Source: Gammaproteobacteria bacterium (GTDB lineage: Bacteria; Pseudomonadota; Gammaproteobacteria; Pseudomonadales; Oleiphilaceae). From it: a stretch of 64,000 bases of DNA. The notes below the pieces were generated by a model. The model was not told where the DNA came from. It saw only the letters and a program-made list of their open reading frames with translations, and did no database searches. A program made the position numbers and the translations under genes. Location: NCBI GenBank assembly GCA_002747055.1, contig PDSQ01000025.1:1-64000 (forward strand), given 5' to 3'. Of the stretch, positions 17,336 through 26,858 are shown piece after piece. How positions within the stretch are numbered: position 1 is the stretch's first letter; every line of letters starts with the position of its first letter.

Positions 17336-18421
17336 ATGGTTTGGCTTTTTCGTTGTTTTTTTCTTGCTGGCATTTTTTTTCTTGTCGCCTGTTCAGAAAT
17401 GGCCTACTACCAACAGGCGGCGGTAGGGCAACTTTCACTGTTGGCGAAACGAGAGCCGATAGAAGAACTATTGAGCCGCGAGTCAACCAGCGCAAAACTA
17501 AGGGCAAAACTTGAGCTGATCCTGGCGGCCAGAAAATTTGCCGTCACTGAACTGTCATTGCCGACAGGAAACGCCTATCTCGACTACGTGGATATAAAAC
17601 AGCGCTACGTTATCTGGAACGTTACCGCCGCCAAGCGATTTAGTCTCGAGGGCGAAACATGGTGTTACCCCTTTGTAGGGTGCCAGACATATCGAGGCTA
17701 CTTTGCGCAATCAGAGGCGCAACAATTCGCCCAAAAGCTGTCTGATCGAGGCTTGGATGTCTATGTATCGGGTGTCACTGCCTACTCAACCCTTGGCTGG
17801 TTCGATGACCCGGTGTTAAACACATTTATCACGCGGAGTGACCCGAATCTCGCCGCTTTGGTATTTCACGAACTGGCCCACCGAGTCGTCTACATCGACG
17901 GTGATACCGCTTTTAACGAGAGCTTCGCGACAGCTGTGGAGCTTGCCGGTTTAAAACGATGGCTGGAAAAACACGACCAGGCGGATCAACTCGCTAAAAT
18001 CAGGCGGAGAAAACACTACCACCAGCGGTTTACCCAGCTCGTGCTGGCCACAAACACAGAGTTGAAAAAACTCTACAAAACCCCGTTAGACAGCGAAACG
18101 ATGCTGAACAGGAAGCGGGCTATTATCGAACAATTGCGCAGAAAATATGCGGCGATGTCGAAATCGTGGTCATTTCGCGGCTACGACCGCTGGTTTGCAT
18201 CGGAGATCAACAATGCGAAACTGATTACCGTCGCCAACTACCAGGATTACGTTCCCGCGTTCGCCCGACTGTTACAGCAATGCAATCACGACTTCCCCCG
18301 ATTCTACAAAGCAGTCGAACGATTAGGTGCGTTACCGGTAAAGCAGCGGAGACAGCAACTGAAGTCACTGGCAAGCGAATCGGCACTGGCAGCGAGCCCC
18401 TTGGAAATCACGCCAGACTAA
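17336..18421 (+). CDS. Putative aminopeptidase, zinc metallopeptidase lipoprotein (COG4324-like)
   Basis: A 361-residue exported lipoprotein: a hydrophobic signal ends in the lipobox LVAC, giving a lipidated Cys19. The central motif VFHELAHRVVYIDGD is HExxH, followed by NESFA about 20 residues from HELAH, a third-ligand glutamate arrangement seen in gluzincins. Family members are annotated as predicted aminopeptidases; substrates are unknown. The protein is probably anchored to the periplasmic face of a membrane. It is transcribed away from the large PilZ-DUF1631 gene, with a 109-base gap as the shared promoter region. Confidence 0.8.
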   Translation: MVWLFRCFFLAGIFFLVACSEMAYYQQAAVGQLSLLAKREPIEELLSRESTSAKLRAKLELILAARKFAVTELSLPTGNAYLDYVDIKQRYVIWNVTAAKRFSLEGETWCYPFVGCQTYRGYFAQSEAQQFAQKLSDRGLDVYVSGVTAYSTLGWFDDPVLNTFITRSDPNLAALVFHELAHRVVYIDGDTAFNESFATAVELAGLKRWLEKHDQADQLAKIRRRKHYHQRFTQLVLATNTELKKLYKTPLDSETMLNRKRAIIEQLRRKYAAMSKSWSFRGYDRWFASEINNAKLITVANYQDYVPAFARLLQQCNHDFPRFYKAVERLGALPVKQRRQQLKSLASESALAASPLEITPD

Positions 18422-18502
18422 TCCATTCATCCGTACCTTGCAGATAACCTGGTAATCTGGCGGTCGAGAATCCGGCACCACTTTTTATCGATCTGCAACA
18501 CA

Positions 18503-19018
18503 CTATAGCATTTTCTGCCAGAACAATGCCTTGCCCAATGCCGGGTTCAGCTCATAACCGGAATAACCATACTTCTGATAGGCGATGCGGGCAGGCCGGT
18601 TACCTTCCAACACCTCCAGTGTCACTTTACAACAGCCTCTTTCCCGGGCGACACGTTCAACCAGAGACAACATCCTGGCACAGATGCCTTTGCCCCGGTG
18701 CGATTCGGCTACCACAACATCGTGAATATTGATCAATGGCTGGCACTTAAAGGTTGAAAACCCCTGGAGACAATTGATCAACCCGACAGGCAAATCGGCC
18801 TCGAAACAAAGCACGCTGTAAGCATACGGAATCCGGCTGAGCGCCTTGACCAGCTCTTTCTTCACCTGTTCCGACAATGGTTCACCACCACCTGCCTCTT
18901 CGGAGGCATAGCCATCCAGCAAGCGCACAATGGCGGCTCCGTGTACAGGGTCGCTATAGTCAGCGACGAATAGTCGTAAAAAGTCACTTTTATTGGAATC
19001 GTTTCGTTCTGTGGTCAT
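18503..19018 (-). CDS. GNAT-family N-acetyltransferase
   Basis: A 171-residue acetyl-CoA-dependent acetyltransferase. The acetyl-CoA loop is VVAESHRGKGICARMLSLVE (R-G-K-G), followed by VTLEVLEGNRPARIAYQKYG, the usual N-x-x-A-x-x-x-Y-x-x-x-G-(Y/F) ending. The acceptor cannot be predicted. It is convergent with the lipoprotein peptidase gene and lies upstream of nothing obvious, so it is probably a single-gene unit. Confidence 0.88.
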   Translation of the reverse strand: MTTERNDSNKSDFLRLFVADYSDPVHGAAIVRLLDGYASEEAGGGEPLSEQVKKELVKALSRIPYAYSVLCFEADLPVGLINCLQGFSTFKCQPLINIHDVVVAESHRGKGICARMLSLVERVARERGCCKVTLEVLEGNRPARIAYQKYGYSGYELNPALGKALFWQKML

Positions 19019-19123
19019 CGATCTTTGTCACCTGATAATTATCACATTTTTTTAAGGGTTGACTGCCCACAAACAGAGCTCTGGCGATCGATCAAATTAA
19101 ATTGTTCTGGTTGATTTAACCCA

Positions 19124-21190
19124 TCACTGAATAGCCAATCGCAACGTAAACAATGCGCCAGGGTCTCGATTTTTAACAGTCACTTCAGCCGCCATCGCCA
19201 GCGCCAACTGATTGACCAGGGCCAGGCCAATTCCTGTACCTGACGTTTCCCGGGTCAGCTCGTTCTCCATTCGGTAAAACAGGCTGAAAATCTTTTTCAT
19301 GCTTTTTCGGGGAATACCCGGCCCAAAATCCCGAATAGAAAACTCAACCCGGTTTGAGACCTGCTTGACAGAAAAATCAATGGCTTTGCGTTGTGCTTTG
19401 GCAGAAAACTTAATGGCATTATCCACAAGATTGATGATGATCTGCACAAATGCATCGGGGTCTACACGCAAAGCCAGTTTATCGCACCCGGCCTCGATAT
19501 CGATCGCCAATACAAAACTGGCATTCTCACAATGGCTGTCAATTCGGGATCGCACCCTATCCGTCAATTCCCGCACAGTCATGGTTTTTAAGTCCAGTTG
19601 AATTTCATTGCGGTCAAAGCGGGCCAGCTGCAATACATTGTCAATCAACCGGGACAGACGTTCACTCTCAGCATAAATATAGGAATAGTATCGCTGCTTT
19701 TTTTCTTCGCCCGCCCAACCGGCTTTTAGAATTTCTCCATACATACGAATCGACGTGAGAGGTGTTTTGAGTTCATGGCTGACGGCGGCCACGAAATCTT
19801 GCTGTTGTCGCACCAGTTTTAGCTGGCTGACGCCCAGTCGATAAAACACCAGGCCGGCCAGACATAACACAAGCACAAAAACCGCAAAGGTATAATTGAT
19901 GACACTGGCACTGTCAGAAAGCGGTAGTTCGCCCACACTGAAGATCAGTTCAAGATTCTCGAAAGGCGATAAAAGCGGCGAACGATACAGTACCTGCCCC
20001 TGCAAGTCAGACCGGCTCAACAAGTAACCCCGCGTTTGCTTGCCGGTTAAAACCGTCAACACGGCATCCTGATAAGCGACAATAAGCTGGCTGATTCGTG
20101 ATAGCTGTGAACCTGAAAAGGCTTGGGCGACCACGCTATCCAAGAACGCCTTTTGCTCAAACAAGGCTCCCTGAACATAACGCTCTCCAGAGCGCCATAC
20201 CTGCCTGTACAAGACGAAATGGCCACTGTTTAGCAAGCTGAACCGATACGGCTCGATCTCACTTTCAAACAAGCGAATTTTTTGCGTGATAAACACCTCG
20301 TCAGATGCGCCGGTCACCTGCTTCAGCTCGGCCAAGGCAGTCTGCTCCTTGCGACTTTCCCGTTTTTTCTGACGCAGAGGCATGTGCTTTACCGAATCGA
20401 AATCTCGTTTTCGTTGAAATGTCTTCTGCAATGGCAAGTCCTGCACTTTGCCAAGTAAATTGCCCTGGGCACTGTCCAGACGTTTTGGTGCTGAAGCGCT
20501 TCTTGAGTCAAGTTCATCGAATCCTGCCATTTTGGCAGTACTTCGACTGGCGGCCGACGATATGGCAGGGACAGGACTGCCTGAATTTGTCTGCACAGTC
20601 ACAGGTTCAATTGACGGCGCCTTTTCTTTTACCGCAGGCTCGGACAAACCTAGACTAGAGCGCTTCGTGGGAAAGGTGTCTTTTCGTATGCTGTATTTCT
20701 GACCGGCACGCTTGCTGACCAATCGATTGTCTTGCAGAACACCCAGTAAAGCCTCGATACTTCGCTGACGTTCAACCAGTTGACCGGCCGTCACCCCATA
20801 GTCACTGGCCTGACTGACAGTTGCCGGCAACAGCGGCGAAGAAAAATTCCCCCCGGCATCTACCTGAAAATAACCTAAACAGCCATGTGTCGTAGCTAAA
20901 GGAAACTGCGCCAATGGAGAGGTTTCACGGTAATTGGCGGCAGGATCTCCGCTCACGACAAGAAACTGAAAATCACCGAATGACCGTTTTTCTTCAGACT
21001 CGACAAAATCGATCAGATGGCGTTGAACACTATTGATCAGTTCTTCCGCCAGGCGGCTATATTGCACATAGGTTTCCCATTTCAATTGGCTATAGGCATG
21101 CCAGACCAAAACCACGGCCGGCACCATCAGTGCAATAACGAAAGCAGACACCACCCAGCGAAGTCGCGTTATCGAAATATCCGGTTTCAT
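19124..21190 (-). CDS. Membrane sensor histidine kinase with a long variable sensor region
   Basis: A 688-residue transmembrane histidine kinase. TM1 lies at about 13-32 and TM2 at about 430-450. The intervening 400-residue periplasmic segment holds a low-complexity, Lys/Ser/Pro-rich stretch (about 175-305) and matches no sensor I know. The cytoplasmic part has the H-box AAVSHELKTPLTSIRMYGE (His472), N-box INLVDNAIKF, G1 RDFGPGIP and G2 GTGIGLALV. No HAMP domain is evident. It partners with the response regulator encoded 12 bases upstream in the same operon. The signal is unknown. Confidence 0.88.
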   Translation of the reverse strand: MKPDISITRLRWVVSAFVIALMVPAVVLVWHAYSQLKWETYVQYSRLAEELINSVQRHLIDFVESEEKRSFGDFQFLVVSGDPAANYRETSPLAQFPLATTHGCLGYFQVDAGGNFSSPLLPATVSQASDYGVTAGQLVERQRSIEALLGVLQDNRLVSKRAGQKYSIRKDTFPTKRSSLGLSEPAVKEKAPSIEPVTVQTNSGSPVPAISSAASRSTAKMAGFDELDSRSASAPKRLDSAQGNLLGKVQDLPLQKTFQRKRDFDSVKHMPLRQKKRESRKEQTALAELKQVTGASDEVFITQKIRLFESEIEPYRFSLLNSGHFVLYRQVWRSGERYVQGALFEQKAFLDSVVAQAFSGSQLSRISQLIVAYQDAVLTVLTGKQTRGYLLSRSDLQGQVLYRSPLLSPFENLELIFSVGELPLSDSASVINYTFAVFVLVLCLAGLVFYRLGVSQLKLVRQQQDFVAAVSHELKTPLTSIRMYGEILKAGWAGEEKKQRYYSYIYAESERLSRLIDNVLQLARFDRNEIQLDLKTMTVRELTDRVRSRIDSHCENASFVLAIDIEAGCDKLALRVDPDAFVQIIINLVDNAIKFSAKAQRKAIDFSVKQVSNRVEFSIRDFGPGIPRKSMKKIFSLFYRMENELTRETSGTGIGLALVNQLALAMAAEVTVKNRDPGALFTLRLAIQ

Positions 21191-21202
21191 ATGGCTCGAC
21201 CG

Positions 21203-21907
21203 CTAGTCATGGTTCACCTTCAGCCGATAGCCCTCCCCACGCACAGTGATCAGCAAACGCGGATCTTTGTTATCCACTTCAATTTTTCTGCGAAGTTTTG
21301 CAATATGTATATCCACGGTTCTGGTCTCGATAGCCATCTCGTTCTGGTAGCCCCACACCTTGTGCAGCAACTCGTCCCTGGAAACAGGTCGATCGCGGTT
21401 TGCCATCAGGTAAGCCAAAATATCCACTTCCCTTCGGGTAAATACCAGTTGAGTGTCGCCCCTGGAACCGGTCAAATTACGCGTATCGACAGTCACCTCA
21501 CCCAATAACAACTGGCTTGACTGCTCAACCACTGACCGAGATCGTCGCAAGACCGCTGCCACCCGGAGCACTAACTGGGCAACCGAGAACGGTTTGGCGA
21601 CGTAGTCGTCAGCACCCAGGGTAAGGCCAAGGATAATTTCTTCATCGGTATTCCGGGCAGTCAGCATAATAATCGGCTGTGATTGATCCTTCTCGCGGAT
21701 GCGCCGGCAAATATCGAAACCATCCATACCCGGCAACATAACGTCCAACAAAATTAAATCATAGTGGCCAGTAAGCGCCTTGCGCAGACCCTCCGGGCCT
21801 TCACTGGCAAAATCCACCGCATAGCCGTGATACACCAACACATCGACCAGGCCAATGCGTATCGCCGCTTCGTCTTCGACAATCAATAGTTTCAGTTTTC
21901 TGTCCAT
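21203..21907 (-). CDS. OmpR-family response regulator
   Basis: A 234-residue DNA-binding response regulator. The receiver domain has LKLLIVEDEAAIRIGL, the phosphoacceptor Asp in LILLDVMLPGMDGF, LTARNTDEE and KPFS. The C-terminal OmpR winged helix has FTRREVDILAYLMANRDR and TVDIHIAKLRRKIE. An in-frame start 25 codons upstream (21982) would add residues not found in the family, so the ATG at 21907 is preferred. It is followed after 12 bases by its likely cognate histidine kinase. Confidence 0.93.
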   Translation of the reverse strand: MDRKLKLLIVEDEAAIRIGLVDVLVYHGYAVDFASEGPEGLRKALTGHYDLILLDVMLPGMDGFDICRRIREKDQSQPIIMLTARNTDEEIILGLTLGADDYVAKPFSVAQLVLRVAAVLRRSRSVVEQSSQLLLGEVTVDTRNLTGSRGDTQLVFTRREVDILAYLMANRDRPVSRDELLHKVWGYQNEMAIETRTVDIHIAKLRRKIEVDNKDPRLLITVRGEGYRLKVNHD

Positions 21908-22098
21908 AGTCACAATCTGGCCAACCTCAATACACCATACCCCTTCAATGTAGACAGGTTTGGTAAAAGTTTTGTAAATCATCGGTCAAACATTTTACCT
22001 GGTCGTGTCTGCTATTTTGCCTGCTGTCTGCCTAAAGTAACAGTCGTAAAGCAACCCCGGTTATGAAAAAGCGAACAAGTCGACAAAGGAGATTACCA

Positions 22099-23322
22099 AT
22101 GAACAGCAGATTACTGGCACTGAGCGTATTCACTGCCACGGCACTGACCATCAGCCAATACCCGGCGGCCAAACCCTCTGCCGATAAAATCAGCCCTGTT
22201 ATGGCCTCGCCCTCCATACAGAATACCAAGCCCACAGCACAACAGGCGATGACAAGAGCGAAAATTGAAGTTGTATTCGTTCTCGATACAACGGGCAGCA
22301 TGAGCGGCATGATCCAAGCGGCGAAAGAGAAAATCTGGGCCATTGCCAGTTCAATGGCTAACGCCGACCCGGCACCGGATATAAAAATGGGACTGATCGC
22401 ATTTCGTGACCGAGGCGACCAATATGTTACCCGCACAACGGATCTATCCACAGACCTTGACTCAATTTATGCTCACCTAATGGGTTTTCAAGCTGACGGC
22501 GGTGGCGATGCACCGGAGAGCGTCAATCAGGCACTGCACGAAGCAATCGAGGGAATAAAATGGAGTAACGACCAGAACAGCTACAAAGTCGTATTTCTGG
22601 TCGGCGACGCACCGGCACATATGGACTACCAGGATGATATACCCTTTGCCAAAACACTGGCTATCGCCAATATCAAAGGTATTCTGGTCAATACAATCCA
22701 GTGTGGTGACGCGATTGAAACCCGCAGGCACTGGAATCAAATAGCGCGACTCGGTGGTGGCGACTATTTTAACGTCGCCCAAAATGGTGGCGCATTGCCG
22801 ACAGCCACACCCTATGATGCCGACATCGCAAAGCTTTCCGATAAACTGGATAACACGCGTATTTTCTACGGGACGGCAGAAAAAAGGCAAAAACTGGCAG
22901 CCAAGGTCGAAACCAGCGACAGGTTATATAAAATCGCAACCTCGGCAGCTTTAGCCCGACGTGCCGAATACAATGCCACCGAGAGTGGCAGAAAGAATTT
23001 CCTCGCCGACAGCGAACTGGTCGATGACGTGGCGACAGGCCGGGTCAAACTGGAAGAGATTGATCAAGCACTTTTACCGGACGAGATAAGAGCGATGACC
23101 CCCGAAAAACAGCGAGCAGTCATATTGGCAAAAGCCAAAGAGCGAAAAGAACTTCAAGCGCAACTGGCAACACTCGGCGAACGACGCAGGCGCTACCTCG
23201 AAGCCCAAGTGACGACAACCCCGGATGCGTCATCGTCACTCGATATACAACTATTCGACACCATCAAAAAGCAGGCCCAGACCAAGGGCCTGAATTACCA
23301 GGACAGCGATAGACGCTACTGA
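22099..23322 (+). CDS. Exported von Willebrand factor A domain protein
   Basis: A 407-residue protein with an N-terminal signal sequence (MNSRLLALSVFTATALTIS). A VWA domain (about 55-250) carries the metal-ion-dependent adhesion motif VLDTTGSMSGM, with Thr in place of the first Ser as in many VWA proteins. The rest is Lys/Ala-rich and helical (about 255-400), including AEKRQKLAAKVE and EKQRAVILAKAKERKELQ, and may form coiled coil. AAGGAG directly upstream fixes the start. It is divergent from the two-component operon, a possible regulatory link. The role is unknown. Confidence 0.8.
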   Translation: MNSRLLALSVFTATALTISQYPAAKPSADKISPVMASPSIQNTKPTAQQAMTRAKIEVVFVLDTTGSMSGMIQAAKEKIWAIASSMANADPAPDIKMGLIAFRDRGDQYVTRTTDLSTDLDSIYAHLMGFQADGGGDAPESVNQALHEAIEGIKWSNDQNSYKVVFLVGDAPAHMDYQDDIPFAKTLAIANIKGILVNTIQCGDAIETRRHWNQIARLGGGDYFNVAQNGGALPTATPYDADIAKLSDKLDNTRIFYGTAEKRQKLAAKVETSDRLYKIATSAALARRAEYNATESGRKNFLADSELVDDVATGRVKLEEIDQALLPDEIRAMTPEKQRAVILAKAKERKELQAQLATLGERRRRYLEAQVTTTPDASSSLDIQLFDTIKKQAQTKGLNYQDSDRRY

Positions 23323-23454
23323 CATTCGCTTGCCGACCCGCAATCGAGTGGCCAGAGTCGTTGAACTTGCCAAAGCGACATCGATCATGCCATCGGAAAT
23401 ATCGTGACGACCAAGCCCAATGACAGACGTTAGCCGTTACTTTTTGAACCGAGA

Positions 23455-23850
23455 TCACTGGCGCATCTGGCCACTCCCCTGATACACGGCCTGTACCAGC
23501 TCGGCTTCCGGCTTCGACAAACCACAACTGGCGACCAGGTCTTCGATTTCCGCACCCAGACTGACCAGGCGGGAGGCTTCGTGATAAGAAACGCGGGACG
23601 GGTCGTCATGCATCATTTCATCGACTTTGGTCACCAGATTGCGGAATTCACTATCAAACTGAAGCAAGCGTTTGCCTATCCCGATAGAGGAGCTGGTCAC
23701 TCCTCTTAGCTCTTTTTTTATCTCGTCTTCTTTTTGTTTCAGCTCTTTTCTCAGTTGCTGGACTGCAATGCGCTGCTGGATCAACGCAAAAACAAGAAAA
23801 GCGAAGGTCATCGCGACCATTATCATGGGCCAGTCAATTGAATTTATCAT
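23455..23850 (-). CDS. DUF2802 membrane-anchored coiled-coil protein
   Basis: About 131 residues. One N-terminal transmembrane helix (about 8-26, WPMIMVAMTFAFLVFALI) is followed by a Lys/Glu/Gln-rich coiled coil (about 30-55) and the conserved DUF2802 end (YHEASRLVSLGAEIEDLVAS, then CGLSKPEAELV). Family members usually sit next to cheW in Pseudomonas-type chemotaxis loci, as here, but their function is unknown. An AAGGA box 8 bases before the ATG at 23850 supports this start over the one at 23874. Confidence 0.82.
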   Translation of the reverse strand: MINSIDWPMIMVAMTFAFLVFALIQQRIAVQQLRKELKQKEDEIKKELRGVTSSSIGIGKRLLQFDSEFRNLVTKVDEMMHDDPSRVSYHEASRLVSLGAEIEDLVASCGLSKPEAELVQAVYQGSGQMRQ

Positions 23851-24033
23851 TGAAGCATTCCTTAAAAAGACCATTGCAGCAGATTACACGACGACCAGTT
23901 TGATTTTTTAGTCAAACCGTCGAAAATATGTCGTCTGTGGTATCGATAGTCTTTTTTAAGCAAATTGCTGACCAACTTAATGATCCAGCATAACGGCATT
24001 AAAAAACCGCTTATTTCAGGGTAAGGTCAAGAG

Positions 24034-24057
24034 GAAAAATGGGCTGATAAACAGCCC
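24034..24057 (-). terminator. Rho-independent terminator of cheW
   Basis: On the minus strand, GGGCTG-TTTAT-CAGCCC is followed by ATTTTT. The hairpin is 41 bases beyond the cheW stop codon and has a proper U-run, so cheW transcription should end here, before DUF2802. Confidence 0.75.
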
Positions 24058-24097
24058 GAAAAGAAAATATCGAAATGAACTACAAAGCAACCGCGAC

Positions 24098-24586
24098 TTA
24101 CAGGCCTTCCATGTCGGCCCACTCTTCTTCAGTCAGCAATTTTTCAAACTCAACCAGAATAATCAGTTCGCCGTCTTTGTTGCACACTCCCTGAATAAAT
24201 TTTGCGCTTTCCTCGTTACCTACATTCGGCGCGGTTTCAACTTCGGACTGCCGCAAATAAACCACTTCAGCGACTGAATCGACAAGTATTCCCAACACCT
24301 GTCCAGCAATCTCGATAACCACAATACGGGTATGATCCGACACATCAGCCTCGGTCAGACCAAAGCGCTTGCGAGTGTCGATGACGGTTACCACGTTACC
24401 ACGCAAGTTAATGATCCCCAACACGTAGTCGGGAGCACCAGGCACAGGCGCGATTTCTGTATAACGCAGCACTTCCTGAATCTGCATGACATTGATGCCA
24501 TAGGTCTCATTGTCCAGGCGAAAAGTCACGTACTGGAGAACGACATCATCCACACCCTGACCACTTTGAGCAGTATTCGCAGACAT
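24098..24586 (-). CDS. cheW: Chemotaxis coupling protein CheW
   Basis: Links chemoreceptors to the kinase CheA. The 162-residue protein has the CheW fold: YVTFRLDNETYGINVMQIQE, VLRYTEIAPVPGAPDYVLGI, INLRGNVVTVIDTRKRFGL and GILVDSVAEVVYL. The C-terminus is acidic (LLTEEEWADMEGL). cheA and receptors are not in the window; only the DUF2802 gene accompanies it. A terminator follows the stop codon. Confidence 0.93.
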   Translation of the reverse strand: MSANTAQSGQGVDDVVLQYVTFRLDNETYGINVMQIQEVLRYTEIAPVPGAPDYVLGIINLRGNVVTVIDTRKRFGLTEADVSDHTRIVVIEIAGQVLGILVDSVAEVVYLRQSEVETAPNVGNEESAKFIQGVCNKDGELIILVEFEKLLTEEEWADMEGL

Positions 24587-24876
24587 AAACAGTATCCCTC
24601 AATGAATGTTTCTATGATTTTCCTGTGGAGAATTATTATTACTATAGAACAGCTCAATCGCTACGCCAGTGAATTATATAAATAATGCGATTCAAAAGCA
24701 GATCAAAAGGAAAAAGTAACGAAAACTCTGTCAGAACACAGTTGCCCCGGAGGTATTCTGGATTTTGGCGAGCCACGACCCGCAGAGGTAATAAAGCGTG
24801 ACTAATTCATACAAAAATACACACTATTTCTCTAGCACATTGGGTTATTTATCTATACTGGCTATAGGCGAAATCA

Positions 24877-26793
24877 ATGACAGGATGCCGTACTTTGTCC
24901 GTTTTCAAACATTTGATCATACTGCTTGTTCTGCTGCCTGGACTGTGCCTCGCGCAGGATGCCCGTTTGTCACTGAGCCAGGATGTTATCAACCCCGCGA
25001 CCCATACGCTCTATTTTGAAGATAAAACCAACACTATCACCATAGACAAGATACTACAAAAACCGAACTCCATCTACACACCGGCATCACCGGAGCAAAA
25101 TCTGAACTTCGGTTACAGTGACTCCACCTACTGGATCAAAATACCTCTGACAAACGATACCGAAGAACCTGTCGACAGACTGATTGAGGTGGGCTATGCC
25201 ATTCTGGATCATGTTGCCTTTTTCCTGGTAGTGAACGGAGTTCCCAAAGACTACTATTATACAGGCGATAACCGCCCTTTTAGCCAGCGGCCGTACCCTC
25301 ACCAATCCTTTGTATTTCCAATACAGATGCCACCTGGCGAACAAGCGGAGCTGTATATCAAGGTGCATAGCTCGTCATCATTACAGGTGCCTTTGACCAT
25401 CTGGAGTCCGCGAGAATTTCATCTGGCCAAACAAAATGAGTCCCTTGCCATGGGCCTGATAATCGGCTGCCTATTGGCCATGGCTTGCTTCAGTTTTTTC
25501 CTGTTTACCACACTGGGGGCGCGCTACTGTCTGTTCTATTCACTTTACTTAGGCGCAGTCAGCATGTTTTTCCTGACCGTTTCCGGTTTGGGTTACCGAT
25601 TGTTTTGGCCATTTTCCGCTGCCTGGAATGACAATGCTGTCCTGTTTTTCGTTACGTCGTTTTTACTGTTTTCCGGCCTGTTTATGTACGATTTTTTGGC
25701 CGTTCGCCATATGGAACAACGAAAAAAAAAGGTGGTTCAGGCGTATCTGGCCTTTGCCGTTCTGGTCTGGTTCTCCAGTCTGTCCGCCCCTTATTTTATC
25801 AGCATCAAACTGGTGATCATTGTCATTGTTTTTACGGGCACAATCAGTCTATGGATAGGCATTTCCAAGATATTGAAAGGAGACAAAGCCGCTCGCTATT
25901 TCACCGCTGGCGGTATTGTCGTTGTCGCAGGTGGCTTGCTTTTGGTCGGCAATAAAATAGGGCTGTTTCCACGCACCGCATTCACTGAAAACACACTGTT
26001 TTTTACTACCGCAATCCAATCCGTGTTGCTTTCTCTGGCTATAGCAAAGCATCAGAACCAGGAACAAGAAAAGCGATTTTTTTCACAAAAGCAATTGTTG
26101 ACCCAAGAGCGCGAATTGGTTGCGAGCCAACAGCTTGCGCTGCATAACGAGCGCAAGTCCAACCAGAAACATCGCAACTCGTTTATCAGGCAACAACAAT
26201 CCAACGAAATTCTCGAACAAAAAATCCGACAACGCACCGCAGAGCTGGAGGATGCATATCAACAAATAAAAGACATGGCATCCAGAGATCCGCTGACTGG
26301 GGTAAAAAACCGTACTTATCTGGATGAACAGTTTTACTCGGCATGCAAACACACTCAGAAAAACCGGGCAACACTCTCTGTCGCTATGATTGATATCGAC
26401 CACTTTAAGACTGTCAATGATAAATTCGGCCATACCATAGGAGACAAGTGCCTGATCGCTGTCACAAGACAAATCGTCAAAGCGAAAGCGCGTGCAAACA
26501 ATCTAGTGGCCAGATACAGCGGTGAGACCTTTTGCATCCTGCTACCCATGACCACCCAGGCCGATGCGCTGGAAATAGCAGAAAATATCCGCCGTAATAT
26601 TGAAACCATGACCTGTAACTTCAATGATATAAAAATATCCATGACAGTCAGTGTCGGTATCGCAACCGTCAGCCACTCTACCGTCGCCGGTGCGTTTAAA
26701 TTACTCGACCACGCTGAGCAAGCCCTAAAACAGGCCAAAAAACTCGGCAGGAACAAAGTCTGTGTCTGGCAAGAGCAGGATCCTGTCAGCTAA
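24877..26793 (+). CDS. 7TM-DISM receptor with variant GGDEF domain
   Basis: A 638-residue inner-membrane signalling protein. A signal sequence (about 1-26, ending GLCLAQ) precedes a periplasmic 7TMR-DISMED2 domain (about 40-170), seven transmembrane helices (about 185-395) and a short coiled coil (about 400-460). The GGDEF domain (about 465-632) has VAMIDIDHFKTVNDKFGH. The signature is SGETF (548-552): the first Gly is Ser and the fourth-position Glu, normally a metal ligand, is Thr. Diguanylate cyclase activity is therefore uncertain. The upstream inhibitory RxxD site reads RANN. It is convergent with tamB. Confidence 0.88.
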   Translation: MTGCRTLSVFKHLIILLVLLPGLCLAQDARLSLSQDVINPATHTLYFEDKTNTITIDKILQKPNSIYTPASPEQNLNFGYSDSTYWIKIPLTNDTEEPVDRLIEVGYAILDHVAFFLVVNGVPKDYYYTGDNRPFSQRPYPHQSFVFPIQMPPGEQAELYIKVHSSSSLQVPLTIWSPREFHLAKQNESLAMGLIIGCLLAMACFSFFLFTTLGARYCLFYSLYLGAVSMFFLTVSGLGYRLFWPFSAAWNDNAVLFFVTSFLLFSGLFMYDFLAVRHMEQRKKKVVQAYLAFAVLVWFSSLSAPYFISIKLVIIVIVFTGTISLWIGISKILKGDKAARYFTAGGIVVVAGGLLLVGNKIGLFPRTAFTENTLFFTTAIQSVLLSLAIAKHQNQEQEKRFFSQKQLLTQERELVASQQLALHNERKSNQKHRNSFIRQQQSNEILEQKIRQRTAELEDAYQQIKDMASRDPLTGVKNRTYLDEQFYSACKHTQKNRATLSVAMIDIDHFKTVNDKFGHTIGDKCLIAVTRQIVKAKARANNLVARYSGETFCILLPMTTQADALEIAENIRRNIETMTCNFNDIKISMTVSVGIATVSHSTVAGAFKLLDHAEQALKQAKKLGRNKVCVWQEQDPVS

Positions 26794-26858
26794 CCCTTTT
26801 TTACAAATCAGAACAGGCTGGCCTTCCGTTTCGTTTTCACGACATTCATCATGGCAGG

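Noticed and set aside
22063..22098. Longer N-terminus for the VWA protein
   Set aside because: The added residues (KKRTSRQRRLP) would precede the signal peptide, and the AAGGAG box is positioned for the ATG at 22099.
24727..24744. CTGTCAGAACACAG, resembling a LexA box
   Set aside because: The spacing between CTGT and ACAG is 6, not 8, and no SOS-type gene follows directly.
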